Source of the DNA: Sphagnum magellanicum
Lineage: Eukaryota; Streptophyta; Sphagnopsida; Sphagnales; Sphagnaceae
Direction: 5' to 3'
Length of the DNA stretch: 64,000 bases
Assembly: GCA_021904315.1 (NCBI GenBank)
Contig: CM038924.1
Coordinates: forward strand, 868,001 to 932,000
How positions within the stretch are numbered: position 1 is the stretch's first letter; every line of letters begins with the position of its first letter. Below the pieces are notes generated by a model. The model made no database searches. It saw nothing but the letters and a program-made list of their open reading frames with translations, and was not told the DNA's origin. Below are positions 48,144 through 59,826 of the stretch, in pieces. A program made the position numbers and the translations under genes.

Positions 48144-49479
48144 TTGAACTCGTGGAAAGAATCCTGGGGTAAGGGTCGTGACATCTTCATCTCGACATTG
48201 TAACCTTCGTCCAATGTAAATGTAACTGGCTTGCACATGAAATTTTGCTGACCATTGCAAACGTCGTTCACCTCTTCCTACATTAGCTTTGAACTCCAAT
48301 GTAGTGGGGACAAATAGCTCATAATTTGGATGTAAATTTGCAACATGATCTCCTGGATGATCTGCCATGTCGACCTTGTATGCAAGATCCATCTTGATCA
48401 TCAATTGTGTAAGACTTTGAAAGATGTTGACCTCATTGATTCCCACCCAATGAGTGGCATTTTTGAAAAAGGACTTGAGAAGAGATTCAATTTGCTCCAT
48501 CGTCATGAAACCATCAGGAAAAATTGATTCCAACTCCAATTCTTCCACAAGTCTTCGAAGCTCAATCAAGTGGCCCATCACTTGGTGACAAAACCAATGA
48601 GGGTTCACAACCACAAAATCTTCATCTTTGAAATAGATGATTTCACCCGCATCATGTAAAAATAATGCCACTGCTTCATGAGGGTTTAGAGTTTTGTCAT
48701 GAGTGTCTGTTGGTGACATAGGTTGCAAGCTTGGCTCTTTCTTGGCCACAATATCATTCTTGAAAGTTTCCATGGCAACAATGGGTTGATAGGGATGTTC
48801 CTTGATCCAATCAGATAGTCCATGTTGCACATTCACACATGCCCCAAACACATGTGGTAATTTTTCAAGGACATCTGTACAAGTTGTGGTCACTTTGTCC
48901 ACAACATGCTTTGATTGTTGAGAAGAATGTGCATTGATTGAATGCAATTTCGAAGACAAATTGATGTAATCTTGAAATTGATTGGCCAACTCCTTCATAG
49001 AAGATTCCACAAATTCTTTGTGTATGAACCCCTTGTCTGCATTAGTGATCACAATTGTGATGTGTGGTGGAAAGTTGAAAGACCTTTTGGTGTTTGATGA
49101 AATGAATCTCAACCAAGATCGTAGCTCCTCCTTGATAGTTTCTGGACACTTTCTTGCCCCAGATTCCCTATCAAATGGATTGCATACCAAAACAAAATAA
49201 CTCACATTTCCTTGATTGCTCAAATCTGGCATCATCATATCGTGAAAAGCATGGTATTCTTCTGGCCCGCAAGATCCCATAAAGAGATCTTTTGGTCTTC
49301 ATGATCACGAAGGACATTGATCTCTATTCCTCGTGTTCTTTTCTTCCATTCGTCTAGATCACTGGAGCAAAATTTGAAAGGTTTGTGCAATTCAATCACC
49401 TCCATCAATGGAAGAAACAAGTTTGGTCCACAACCACTTGCAAAAGCTCTTTTCATTGACCTCGCCAATGTTGTTTTGC
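48144..49479 (-). CDS. TORNADO1-like Roco protein, exon 2 (Roc GTPase and COR), one-base deletion
   Basis: Encodes the GTPase (Roc) from the second half of the P-loop, (G)KTTLARSMKRAF, through switch II WDLAGQ, a VITNADKGF clause in the G4 position, and the COR domain (ALFLHDAGEIIYF, VVNPHWFCHQVMGHLI, then FFPRVQ). At about 49,262 one base is missing: the frame reads WDLAGQ and then shifts, while the next frame resumes at EEYHAFHDMMMPDL. The normal family sequence joins these directly (GQ-EEYHAFHD). With that one base counted, exons 1-3 total 4,398 bp, or 1,465 residues, near the roughly 1,380 residues of Arabidopsis TORNADO1. No other break was seen, so this is either a very recent lesion or an assembly error. 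In Arabidopsis TORNADO1 acts in leaf symmetry and auxin-related patterning; the role here is inferred by family only. Confidence 0.85.
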
Positions 49480-50917
49480 CTACATTACAACATACAACTT
49501 AGTCCTACATTCTGTTGCTTGCAAATTCAACCACATTTTCCATTTCAAGAAATTAATAGATGATAATTCAATCCATTGCATATGTTAAGATAATAAACAA
49601 GGCCAAAGCAACTTGCCAACAATACATGTAACCAATAAATTGCCTAACTAATGGTTTTAAATACCATATTATACATATATATTATTTGAACAACCAAACC
49701 TTGTAAATATTATGCCTAATACAAATTTAAATGACTTTATCTTTTCATTTGGTGCAACTTCTTTAATAACTATAAATAATGCAAAATGTGTTAAAACTAA
49801 CAAATGCAATTTGAATAAAATGAAACCAGGGTGGTCATTTTCATAGTTGAATTACCAATAAAAGATAAATACACAACGAGTTTTACCTTTTGGTAAACTT
49901 GTGCACGTTATAAACATTGCACATATTACTTTCTTTGTACATAAAAACATTTTATATTGTATACATGTAAAATGTAAATTGTAAAAGGTGCATTTTTTTC
50001 CCCCACTATCATGGTCAAAGTTATTTAGTTACTTCATTTCCACCTTCAAGATTAAAATATTAGAAAGGTGCCATGATTTTGGATGACCAAATTAAATTGA
50101 TCATGACCAATATTATACTTTGGTAAACTATTGTGCATAATAAATAATGGTCCACTTGCCAATGGATTACATTTGCATTGACAACTTGCAACTGCTGACT
50201 TTTTGCCCTCAAAATTTGTCATTCTTTCAACAAAATAATTGGGGAAATTTAATTGGTATTTTAGTGTAAATTTTACTAACTTTGCTATTTTTATTTGAAA
50301 AAATTCGTTTAAAAAGTATTTGGTCACAAATTTGGAAAGAGAAAACCTAGCTTGCAAGATCTTCACAAGTTTTAAGGATGATTTAGTCATCATTTAAAAA
50401 TCCATGTATCCATTATCTAAATTTGAAGAGAAGCGAATGTGATAAATGGTTTAAATTCTTTTTTTCTAGATGGTTGGATTCAAGTGAAAACTGCAGATTG
50501 AACAATCATGTGAACCTAATTAATTAAACATATTAATCTTAGATTATGACATCAATGTAATTAATAGATGATGTGTATTACATTGTTTAAGCAATCTGAC
50601 CAAGAGTTTGAAAATCTAATTTGTTGAATTTGACTTGCAAATAAACATATTCAATATATGGAAGTTATAAATCCATTTATCACCTTGAAATATGAAAATT
50701 CAATATATTTTCTTGGAACATTAAAATATTCAAGAAATTTGTTTTTCAAATGACATGTGATTCAAATTCAGAAATGAATAGGTATGTGAATGTTGGAATT
50801 GGATTAAACACCACTGTGGAGTCATTACAAAAACATTTATGTGATTCACACAATTCCAGACATGTGAGTAATGAAAACAGAAGACAAAAATTAGTGACAG
50901 TGAAAAGGCTGAGTTAC
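49480..50917 (-). other. Intron 1 of the TORNADO1-like gene
   Basis: 1,438 bp, donor TCAG|GTAACT and acceptor ATGTAG|GC. It splits the P-loop codon for Gly: CGNAYS-G|G-KTTLARS. The inside is AT-rich with no gene; ORFs in it (for example 50,052-50,393) are unsupported. Confidence 0.9.
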
Positions 50918-52508
50918 CTGAGTATGCATTGCCACACAAGAACACTCGCACAAACTTGGGCGGCACTCGAGGCATGCCCCTCAAAACTGTCATGTAATCC
51001 TTTGCATTGTTTTCCAATTGTGCTTCCACTTGTGCAGCTTGCCCCTCCCGTTCCAATGGCGTGTGCCACAAGGCAATGTCCATCAAGCAAGGATGCATGC
51101 GAACAAGATCCATCATCTTAGCCAGCACCTCAGGCCCTTTAACACCTTCGCATTGGGAGAGGAAAAGGTGGCGCAAAGTCTGATTTTTCTGTAATGACTC
51201 CAAAATCTTACACACATCTGATTGTTCCAATGGAGTGCGAGACAAGTCAATGTTGGTCAACGAACGATTCATTTGGAAGAGATCCATCATCTTAGCCAGC
51301 ACGTCAGGCCCTTTAACACCTTCACACGCGTGGAGGCGAAGGGAGCGCAAAGTCTGATTTTTCTGTAATGACTCCAAAATCTTACACACATCTGATTGTT
51401 CCAATGGAGTCCTAGACAAGTCAATGTGGGTCAACGAACGATTCATTTGGAAGAGATCCATCATCTTAGCCGACACATCAGGCCCTTTAACACCTTGACA
51501 CTGGTATAGGTCGAGGGAAAGCAACGTTTGATTTTTCTGTAATGACTCCAAAATCTTACACACGTCCGATGGTTCCAACCCATCGTCTTCGTAAATCTTA
51601 AAATGTGTAAGGGTATCGTTGGTGCGTAGCATGTGAGCGATTGCTTCGCCTGCTCCTTGTCCCATTTCAGAAGAATGTCCATCAATGAGGAGATGTGTTA
51701 ATGATTTGTTACGGGGTCGGGCTGTAGCATGAACTGTAAGGGGCTGAAGCAGCGCTTCTACTCCATTGGGGCCCAAATCAGTAAATCTCAGATCCAAAGA
51801 ATCCAAGGTTGAATTTATTGCCAACATTGATCCCAATGAAGCACCTGCACTGGACATTCTCCCCTCCACGCCGAGCAGCAGAGAAAGATTTTTGAGAACG
51901 CAATTGTTTGCCATCTTTTCACACAGAATTTCAATGCCATCATTTTCCAATGATATTATTCCCTCCAATTCGAGAGACTTCAATCCCGGAAGCAGATTTT
52001 GGCAAAGTAGTTGAACCTCCTCATTACTCAACTTTTCATCGTGGGCGTATATGGTCAATTCCTTCAAGCTTTGGCATTTACTGACAGCATCTATGAACTG
52101 ATGGCGATGCTCTTTATATGCTTCATCATATCCATCCACTCTTCCTTCAAACCCGAAGCCTAGCTTCTCCGGTTGCGATTCATTTAAGCAGCGGATAGCC
52201 TCTTCAAAACTTACCTCCCCTCGGTCAGGTTCGTACAACGACACCCGATGGTTTAAAGGTGGAGAGGCAGGCATATCGTTATGAATGAGTGGATCCAGGG
52301 TTGAGAGACGATCACTTTCTACTGAGCGTTGTGATTCTTCGCTTAGGATTCGACCTGGTTGATGAATCATTTCACCCTGCACGATGATCTCTACAGGAAA
52401 AATCTCTTGTGCAGTTTGCTCGCATGAGCTGTGGCCACACTCGCTTGTGCTCCTACCTTGTCCCGTATCCGCTGCATCTATCGCCAGTGTCAAACCCTCT
52501 GACTCCAT
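50918..52508 (-). CDS. TORNADO1-like Roco protein, exon 1 (LRR domain and start of P-loop)
   Basis: The first ATG in frame is at 52,508 (MESEGLTLAIDAADTG); the six codons before it lack an ATG, and a possible splice acceptor (tgttgcag) lies just upstream at about 52,550, so a 5'UTR intron is possible. Residues about 85-500 are leucine-rich repeats (LKELTIYA, LKSLELEG, LKNLSLLL, LDSLDLRF, LTHLLIDG, LTHFKIYE and so on). Residues about 306-466 hold a 58-residue unit repeated 2.7 times. The exon ends at FVRVFLCGNAYSG, the first half of the GTP-binding P-loop. Expected to be a cytosolic or membrane-associated signalling GTPase; no signal peptide or membrane segment. Upstream (52,509-53,590) there is no other gene. 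Confidence 0.88.
51111..51590 (-). repeat. 174-bp intragenic tandem repeat (58-residue LRR unit)
   Basis: Units begin (plus strand) catcatcttagcc at 51,111, 51,285 and 51,459, spacing exactly 174. Each encodes SDVCKILESLQKNQTL, then a variable LRR strand, then GVKGP(D/E)V.AKMMDL. Units 1 and 2 are nearly identical. The length keeps the frame and adds whole LRR pairs. Confidence 0.95.
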
Positions 52509-53589
52509 TTCCCCAGCAGCTGACACTGAATCACAATGGTAGACCCTGCAACACTATAACACACTATAAGTAAGCTTCACTTGGTGTGGCAGAGGCCATC
52601 CACGGAGAAATTATCGTTTCATAAGTGCACATTCTTCCGGCAATCAAAGTCATCTAAACTCATGTCGTACTTATTGTAGTGTGTTGTTTGGTTTCTATTA
52701 GTTGCAGCTCTAGCGCGACCTGGAAAGATTCTGATTTCTCACTTGGAGATCAAGCCATGACTTTTTAACTCAATTTCTTAGTCTTCAATTTTGTGAATCA
52801 CTACACGACATGTAGGTCTCCCACTGATTGGGACATTATATACATGATAAGGGAATCCAAGCTGAATATGAATGTTGGTGCAGGTCATATAGATCCATGT
52901 TTGGGATGCGAAGCGTGCTGGTGTGAGGCACGTACCTGCTACTTTTTTGCGAAATTGAACAATTGGTAGCTCAAGGACTGGGACTCCTTTTGTTCCGAAT
53001 AGGCAGGGTATACTTAGTGATGTGCAATAACAGCAGCAACTCACACATCCCGCAGGCAGAAAATTTGTAACACTTGCTCCTTTGATGCCAATTTGAACCA
53101 AGCTGTTCAAAGAAGGACACATTGTGGGACGAGCATTTAAACTATTCCAGATTAATGAGTAAAGTTTGTTCGAGTGAGAGCTCAAATATGGCGAATAATG
53201 GATCTGCAAGTGGTTTTTCCCGCACTGGAGCGCACGGTGTCACCAACGAAAATTGAGGATGTTTGGAGCGTTATGGTGGGATACCCACCTCAGGACTTTT
53301 CTCCAACGTCTACTATTGCACACTTTCAGGCTTCTTAGACTTGTGCACGTTGTCTTTGGTTATTTTCAACTCTTGTTCAGGACTCCATTTGATCTTGTAG
53401 CTAGCCTTGAAAGAGCGCGACACTGGAGTGACCAAATATCACACGTTGTGATCTGTGGCTGGCTTTAGAATATTATATCTTCATAATTGAAGGTTTGCTA
53501 GCGCTGCAAACTGACAAACAACTCGACTTAGAAATGAGATTCCTTGTGTGTCTACCAACCTGATCAGCTATGCTGAATTGGAGGATTGA
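52509..53589. promoter_or_regulatory. Upstream region of the TORNADO1-like gene
   Basis: Presumed 5'UTR and promoter by position. A 143-codon ORF on the same strand (52,778-53,209) has no recognised domain and no shown splice to exon 1. No clear TATA box was identified. Confidence 0.35.
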
Positions 53590-54889
53590 ATGAAATGTGG
53601 ATAATTATGTCAGGAAGCTTGGACTCAATTGAATGAGTTGATTTTGTTTTTTACTGGTCAGTTTGATGTCTTCACGAAGACAAACCTCCCGGGAAGTAAT
53701 CCACATGTCAGGAACTCGATTGAAATGTAGAACAACACGATGCTAGGAATTTTAAATCTAAACTTGTAATGAATGGATAATAACAATTCTATTAGTGCAT
53801 TCTGAACATGGCGAACAAATTTTGGGATTCCAACTTTAATGGGTTTCGAGGAGAGAGAAAGAGGGAGAGCAGGTCTGCACATGTAGTCCGGGTGCTGAGG
53901 GAAAAAGAGGGGGTTTAAACTCTAGTTATGAGTGCACCAGGAGACAATGAAATTCCAGAGGGAGGCCTCGAGAGGGAGCAAGTTAAATGGAATTAAACAG
54001 AACTATGGGTCTGAAAGACATCGACCACGATTATTACACATCCAAGTTGTTGAAGCCTTGTCCTACAAAACTAGTAATAATTGAAGAAAGAACAAGCTTG
54101 GGTGTGAGGATTCGAGAGAGTAAGTACCCGGGTTGTGCCGAGGGCGCCAATTTGAGTAGTAGGGAAGTCGTACATGAGCTTGCAGTCCCAAGTTACGGAC
54201 CAGTGCTTGTAGCTCGCATTCTATATCTTCCCGCAGGTTAGGTTTTAGAGCTTGCACGCTTTCAGTCCACTACGGATCACGAGGCTTGTGACCCACGCCC
54301 TCCTCCTTCTCAAGGCTACCTTTCGACATTCAAGCTTTCAGTCACTAGCGAGTCCTGCGTGACGGACCACCGGGCTGCGGCTCACACTGATCTCCATCTT
54401 CCTGTATGCTAGCGTTATAGAAGCTGAAAGTTTGCAGTGGCTTAGTAGGAAACAAGCTACTTAATGGGTGTGTTGCATTGAACGCATCCTATGCAAAAGC
54501 TTCCTCAAAATGGGTCTCTTAAGCCACTTCTTGGCTTGATGCCAAATGTCAGACCTGGAACACTAATTAACCCACTCAAATGATAGACACCCATCGTCAT
54601 ACTTGTACGTTCATGCATAGTTTATTGACTTTGTTGTTCAGGCTTTGGCATGTAGTGCCGATTTTTCTGACTCTATGGAACCGTCATAATTCAGTATGTT
54701 TTGATTGGTCAGTGAGCAAGCTTTATAAAGTTATTCAATGCATGTTACACTAGAAGAATCATCGGTACCCATATTACATGTTCACTAGGCTTTTTGCCCA
54801 TACCTGGGGCTACAAGTTGAACATATCTTCAAGCATAGCTTTTTGACTATGTTGCACATGCTTGACTTGTTGTACCCAGGGTTTTTTAA

Positions 54890-55110
54890 AAGGATTTTGT
54901 GACATAGTCAAAGTGGTCATCATTCACAAAATAATTTAACCAAATTTGGCTACGTACTTGATATGAAAGTAGAAAAAAAACAAAATCATTCTATTTTTTT
55001 GGCTCCCTACTGAAACTTAATCATAAAAACTGGTGATTTGAAGAAAAAGCCCTTCAAAATTTAGCAAATTTGGATCATTTTTTTCCAAGAGAAATCCTTT
55101 GTATAGGTTT
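54890..55110 (+). repeat. R1 dispersed repeat, copy 10
   Basis: 'catagtcaaagtggtcatca', 'accaaatttggctacgtac', 'gatatgaaagtagaa' and 'aactggtgatttgaag'. In module M copy 3. Confidence 0.7.
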
Positions 55111-57114
55111 AAATTATATTAACATGGTTGTACTCTTGACTTTACATAAACCAGGACCCATGTCCTCATCCAGTATGTTTTTATTGGGGAGTAGAAAGCT
55201 TTGTAAGGGGAATTAATGTATGTTGAATGAGAAGAATTATGGGTATGGATATTACATGTGAATATGATGAACTGTTCACAAGGGCTTTTGCCCATACGAG
55301 GCCCTACAAGTTGAAGTGACCCGTCTGAAGAATCGTTCTGAATAACTGCACAGAATGTGTTGATTGGTTTGATAAGGTCAAAAAACAAAAGAAAAGGTTC
55401 TCTTAAGGCACATCTTGCTGTCAGGAGGCACATCAGACATTGTACCCTTAAGAGACCTCAGGAATGGTAAAGTCTTGAACCCTAAGTAGCAAGGAACTCC
55501 TTGACATGCCATAGTACCTTAGCAGCTTCAACACAAATTACTTTTTTGTAAAAGTGTTGGTTTTTTCAAAAATATATTTCGTTCTTTGAGCAAAATTTTG
55601 TGAACAGAAAAAGGGACTCTCATGGCTCAGTATTGAATGTTTTTGGCAAGGAATCTTCAAAGTTAATTAAAATTTTCAACAGACATGTGGTGAAGCTGCT
55701 CTTGGATATATGGAGTTGTCAAACTATTAAGTGGATTATATATTTGTAATGGATTAAAGTGCTTGACTAAAGAAAAGGTTATGGGTGAAATATTTGAAGA
55801 TCAAATTTTTTGTGCAAATGTACATAAGGGGAATGGAAAGACAGCTCCTTCAAGCGCCATTATTGGGCATATGCAAATCCTATAGGGTTAACAGGACTAG
55901 GTCATTTGGGCTGCATGCTAGCCCATGTTTTATGACTCAAAAAAATTCAGGCAGAGTTCTGCATAATAATCATTTTGGCAAACACAAAAAGTATTCAAGT
56001 AAAAATGGCAGTACAGGCAGAATGTGGGCAGCCAGAATAATGTTTTGACAACCGGTGCACCTGTCCATCACTGTTGTAGACCCATTACGCTTAGTCTACA
56101 CTGATGTCAGCAATGAGCTCATTTTACTGAGTCTGCTCACAAAACGATAGGAGCATTTTGTATGGTTGACAATTCTGACACCTTGTACCTTGAAGGACCT
56201 AACAGCTTACAATACCCATTTGTAATGATGGGTGAAAAATTAGTGTTGAGTCTTGAAGACCACAACAGTACAGTGGTTGTGATGTATGATCCTTATGTTG
56301 GGATGATCCTTGCTTTCTAAGGGCTGCTCTTCTCTACCATGTAAAGACTGTAAGACTGATCTAGTTTTGATGTGAGTAATAGAGACAAGATACATGACAA
56401 CATATGCATTGTTGGTGCCCCTAAATATCATCCTTTAAGTTTGTGTGCCTCTTGGTCTACTTGGTCCAGACCTTTGATCTAGTGCTGTGTTGGTGGCCAA
56501 AGCTAGACACGTGGCATTGCTTGAGAGCTTCCCCCACCACAGAAAATTCAAAGGTTCAAAGATTCAATATAGGGTAATGGCCAATACCAGTGACCAGATC
56601 TTGTGCAATGTGGACATGAAAAACATCAAACTCCATGGCCTTTCCATTCATTGATTTGATAGTTGTCAAAACACCTTGGTCTCTGGTACATACTGTCTGA
56701 GCTTTGATTGAAGTCATTGATTAAGCTTTCACTGCCGAATAAGGTGTTTTAAAACACATATTGCATGAAAAGCATTGCACATAAACAAGGAAATGTATGT
56801 TTTTATTTTTTACTTTTCTTCTCCATTGGGTTGTTTTTCTAATTTACATGGAAGTAAGAACAATAACAAATGCATCTTTCAAGACACATCTTAGTCAATG
56901 TGAGTTGAGGGACATCAGATCTTGTATCCTGAAATTTTTTTAGATATCTAGTCTTCTAGGGTAATGTACTCAACATACTACACCGAGAATCTAATTTTTT
57001 CTTGTTTTCATCAGTTAGGCTTTAGATTATTGCACAACTTTTGTCATTATTTACTTTTTACCCCAAGTCTCCATTTGATCTTGTGCATAGTACATACTAG
57101 TGAGTTTTGGTCAA

Positions 57115-57240
57115 ATTTTTCATGTAGCCAAAGTGGCCATCATGCATACAAAGATTTAGCCAAATTTAAACATCATTTTCATATTTTTGACTACCTATTA
57201 GAACCAAATATATAAATTTCATGATTTTTTTTTTGTTTGG
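57115..57240 (+). repeat. R1 dispersed repeat, copy 11 (short)
   Basis: 'tcatgtagccaaagtggcca' and 'atttagccaaatttaaac' with a shortened tail. Absent from the matching place in S copy 1. Confidence 0.6.
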
Positions 57241-57507
57241 TATTCTAACAACTCAAAATTCCCCCCCCATAAAAATCACATTTTTATATCCAGTTTTGCT
57301 AGGCAATAAAAGTTTGCCTCATAGTAGCCTAATGTCCTCCCATGATGCACACAATATGAACTTTAAGCTTTCTGTGGCAGGCCTTTTTATATGTAATAAT
57401 AATCCAGGTCCTTGAAGTCATAATTTAGTCCTCCTCCGCACTTTTAACATCCAAATTATAATAATAATGAATGCATGCTTGTCAAATTAGCAGTGTTTTC
57501 ATTGCCA

Positions 57508-57740
57508 AGTTTGTGATGTAGCCAAAGTGGGGATCCGTCAGATCTGGCTATATACCAGATATGAAAGTTACCAAAGGAAAGCTCTATATTCCTAGTTACC
57601 CGCTGGAATTTATCATTAAAAATTTGTGATTTGGAATGTTTGGAATTTTAAAATTTTGGTGAATTTGAGTCAGTTTATCCATGAATATCCTTTGAATCAG
57701 GGTTTTGTTTCCATTTCTTTTCATGAAAGAATTGTTGAAT
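57508..57740 (+). repeat. R1 dispersed repeat, copy 12
   Basis: 'tgtgatgtagccaaagtggg', 'agatctggctatatacc', 'gatatgaaagttacc' and 'ctggaatttatcattaaa'; partner of 3,515-3,740. Confidence 0.7.
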
Positions 57741-58812
57741 TTTACCCCCAAAATGGCAAAAATGTTGAATTTTCTGTAAATGAGCATATTTTCGCAAAAT
57801 TTCTTGAATGGTTTATCAAAAAATGACCAAAACTTTTGGGAACAAAAGAAATCACTGCTTTGTATGGGAAGAAATCATGTTTCCAGGTTGCATTTTGCTA
57901 AAAGTTCATGAGTAGAAAAATCACTGCCAAATGAACTGGTTTGCATTTTCTCAAACAGTTTGCCTATCCTTGCAAATCCCAGTTCCCACATCTTAGATCA
58001 AGTAGTGTTACTATGTATTAGCCCTAGTGTTGCCCAATTTCACATCATATTTTTGGTTTTTAGTCTAATTCTGCAGCCCATGGATAATAAGTTTTCATTG
58101 GAAAAATTGGAACTAGACCTCAATCCAAAATCCCACTAGAACCAAATGAGATGCCCCTTTCACTCATCCGTTGTGCTCGTGTGCCACCAAGCTCCGCACA
58201 CATTCTAACAACTAACTCCTATCAACATATGCATCCCACAACACATCGGGTTGGCACAAAGTCTTCCAACTTTTTTGGATTTGATATGCTACCTACAATA
58301 GATGAGCTCAGACAAGCTAGCAGTTAGTCTAATGCAGACCTTTTCACAAGAGCCAACTCCCCAAACAACTCGGCCACATTGAACCAGCACCCACTTAATA
58401 TTTCGTTTCACCTTGGTAACCAATTTTGTATGAAATAGATCTCATATATAGGTAGATAGGTAGGAAAACATGTAATGATTCAAGCAGATGTTTTATACAT
58501 AGGTACGGGCTGTTTTTCTTACCTACTATCAACCTGCTTGCGCGTTTTCATTAGGCAAGGTGGAAAAAAAAACAGCTGAGCTAATCACCATGGTTGGCTA
58601 GTGAACTGGAACTCTACAGAAAACTATTTCCTGACCACTTATCGTTCATCCTTCATGATGCACTGGTGGGAGCGGGTTCATTGTGGCCAGACAACTCCAA
58701 GTTGTTCCAAAACATCCCAAGAAACAACAATTAATGAATGTGTCAAGATGACACAAAACCAACTATTTGGACAGGAAACAACTTAGAAGCTTAACTTCCC
58801 ATGGCGCCATGG

Positions 58813-59826
58813 TGATCCTAGCACAAGGCCCACCTTGAATGCGAGAAGCTTGTCCAAAAGGGGCACGTTAGCAGAGTTTGGATGCAAACATTTTGTTGTC
58901 TTTGCCCTTCAAGGTAGAGACATTATGAGGTACCCAAAAAGGGGCCAAAGTTTTACATCCCTGCATTCTAGGGTCTTGTGAAATTCTCTCTAGAGGCATT
59001 TGTGACATAACTAAAGGAGGCACTTGGGCTTCACCATGCTATGCTAACCTCAAGTGTTTTCAATTCAGTATGTTGAAAATTTATCATCTTTATCGATCTC
59101 ATTTAAAGGGTAGTGTCACAATTATATGACAAGCTACTCCTTAATCTAGGTTTCAGTTTTCGAGCCAAGCAAACATTGCTCTTTGCAATTGTTTAGTGGG
59201 TAGGTCTGTTTTGGGAGTTGGGTCCCATGCTTGGTTCTTCTTGTCTCCATTGGCCCTGCATTCTTGGAACACCAACTTCTCAGTCCTTACATTAGACGTT
59301 AAAGTCAGGGCTTGCCCATTCAGCCCCTTTTTAACTCTTTATTGGTGCAGAATTGACCCAACTTGCCAAATTTCTGGCAAGTGCATTTTGGAGCATTCCC
59401 CTTGCAGTCTCCCTCATTCCAAGGCAACCCCCCCTCACCTCAAGCCCAAGATCGGGCTGTAGGTGGTGGATTCTTCCAGGTGCACGCAACCCAAGCTCAC
59501 CAAAGGCATGCTTACTTGGCAGAATCTGCAGCCTACAACCCAATCTTTCCAGTCCATAAACTTCCAGCGACACCTAATTGGGTTGTCCCAAATGCAGTCT
59601 GCACAGACGTGGAGACTACTTTGCCCTTGCCTTAGTTTGACAGCTGAGGTTATATAATCTGGATTTCACAACAATGAATGGAACTTAGTTTTATCTGAAA
59701 TGGTGCAATCTCCACTATGTAGTATGAGCTCCTTAAGAGCTTGATATCTACTTCTGAAATCTGGATTTGATTCTTGGATATATTTCTGCTTCCACGTTTT
59801 TTGCGGTCTCAGTTTCCAAGATCGTA
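58813..59826. other. Junction between S block and DUF688 copy B
   Basis: Unique in the window. Mostly without a recognised gene; one ORF described separately. The 5' end of copy B is missing here: similarity to copy A starts only at 59,827. Confidence 0.5.
59363..59635 (+). CDS. Unidentified exon-like ORF
   Basis: 90 codons ending at a stop (LPNFWQVHFGAFPL ... CTDVETTLPLP). Its composition is unlike the AT-rich random ORFs around it: Pro-, Ala- and His-rich, with CCN and GCN codons. It ends TLPLP, slightly like a repressor-type C-terminus, but I do not recognise the family and no splice partner was found. In-frame TGA lies just upstream (about 59,354). It could be a last exon fragment of a broken gene. 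Confidence 0.25.
   Translation: MPNFWQVHFGAFPLQSPSFQGNPPSPQAQDRAVGGGFFQVHATQAHQRHAYLAESAAYNPIFPVHKLPATPNWVVPNAVCTDVETTLPLP

Larger units (their letters stand above)
53590..58812. repeat. S block copy 3 (segmental duplication)
   Basis: Aligns in order with 1-4,853, and its middle (54,435-56,725, module M copy 3) with 7,455-10,270. The left boundary is near 53,590, about 1.1 kb upstream of the TORNADO1-like start codon; the right boundary is near 58,812. It lacks about 780 bp present in copy 1 at 2,712-3,487. No gene recognised. Confidence 0.75.

Noticed and set aside
52778..53209. 143-codon ORF upstream of the Roco gene on the same strand
   Set aside because: Cys-rich and without known motif; the Roco frame already starts with its own ATG at 52,508, and I found no donor/acceptor pair joining the two.
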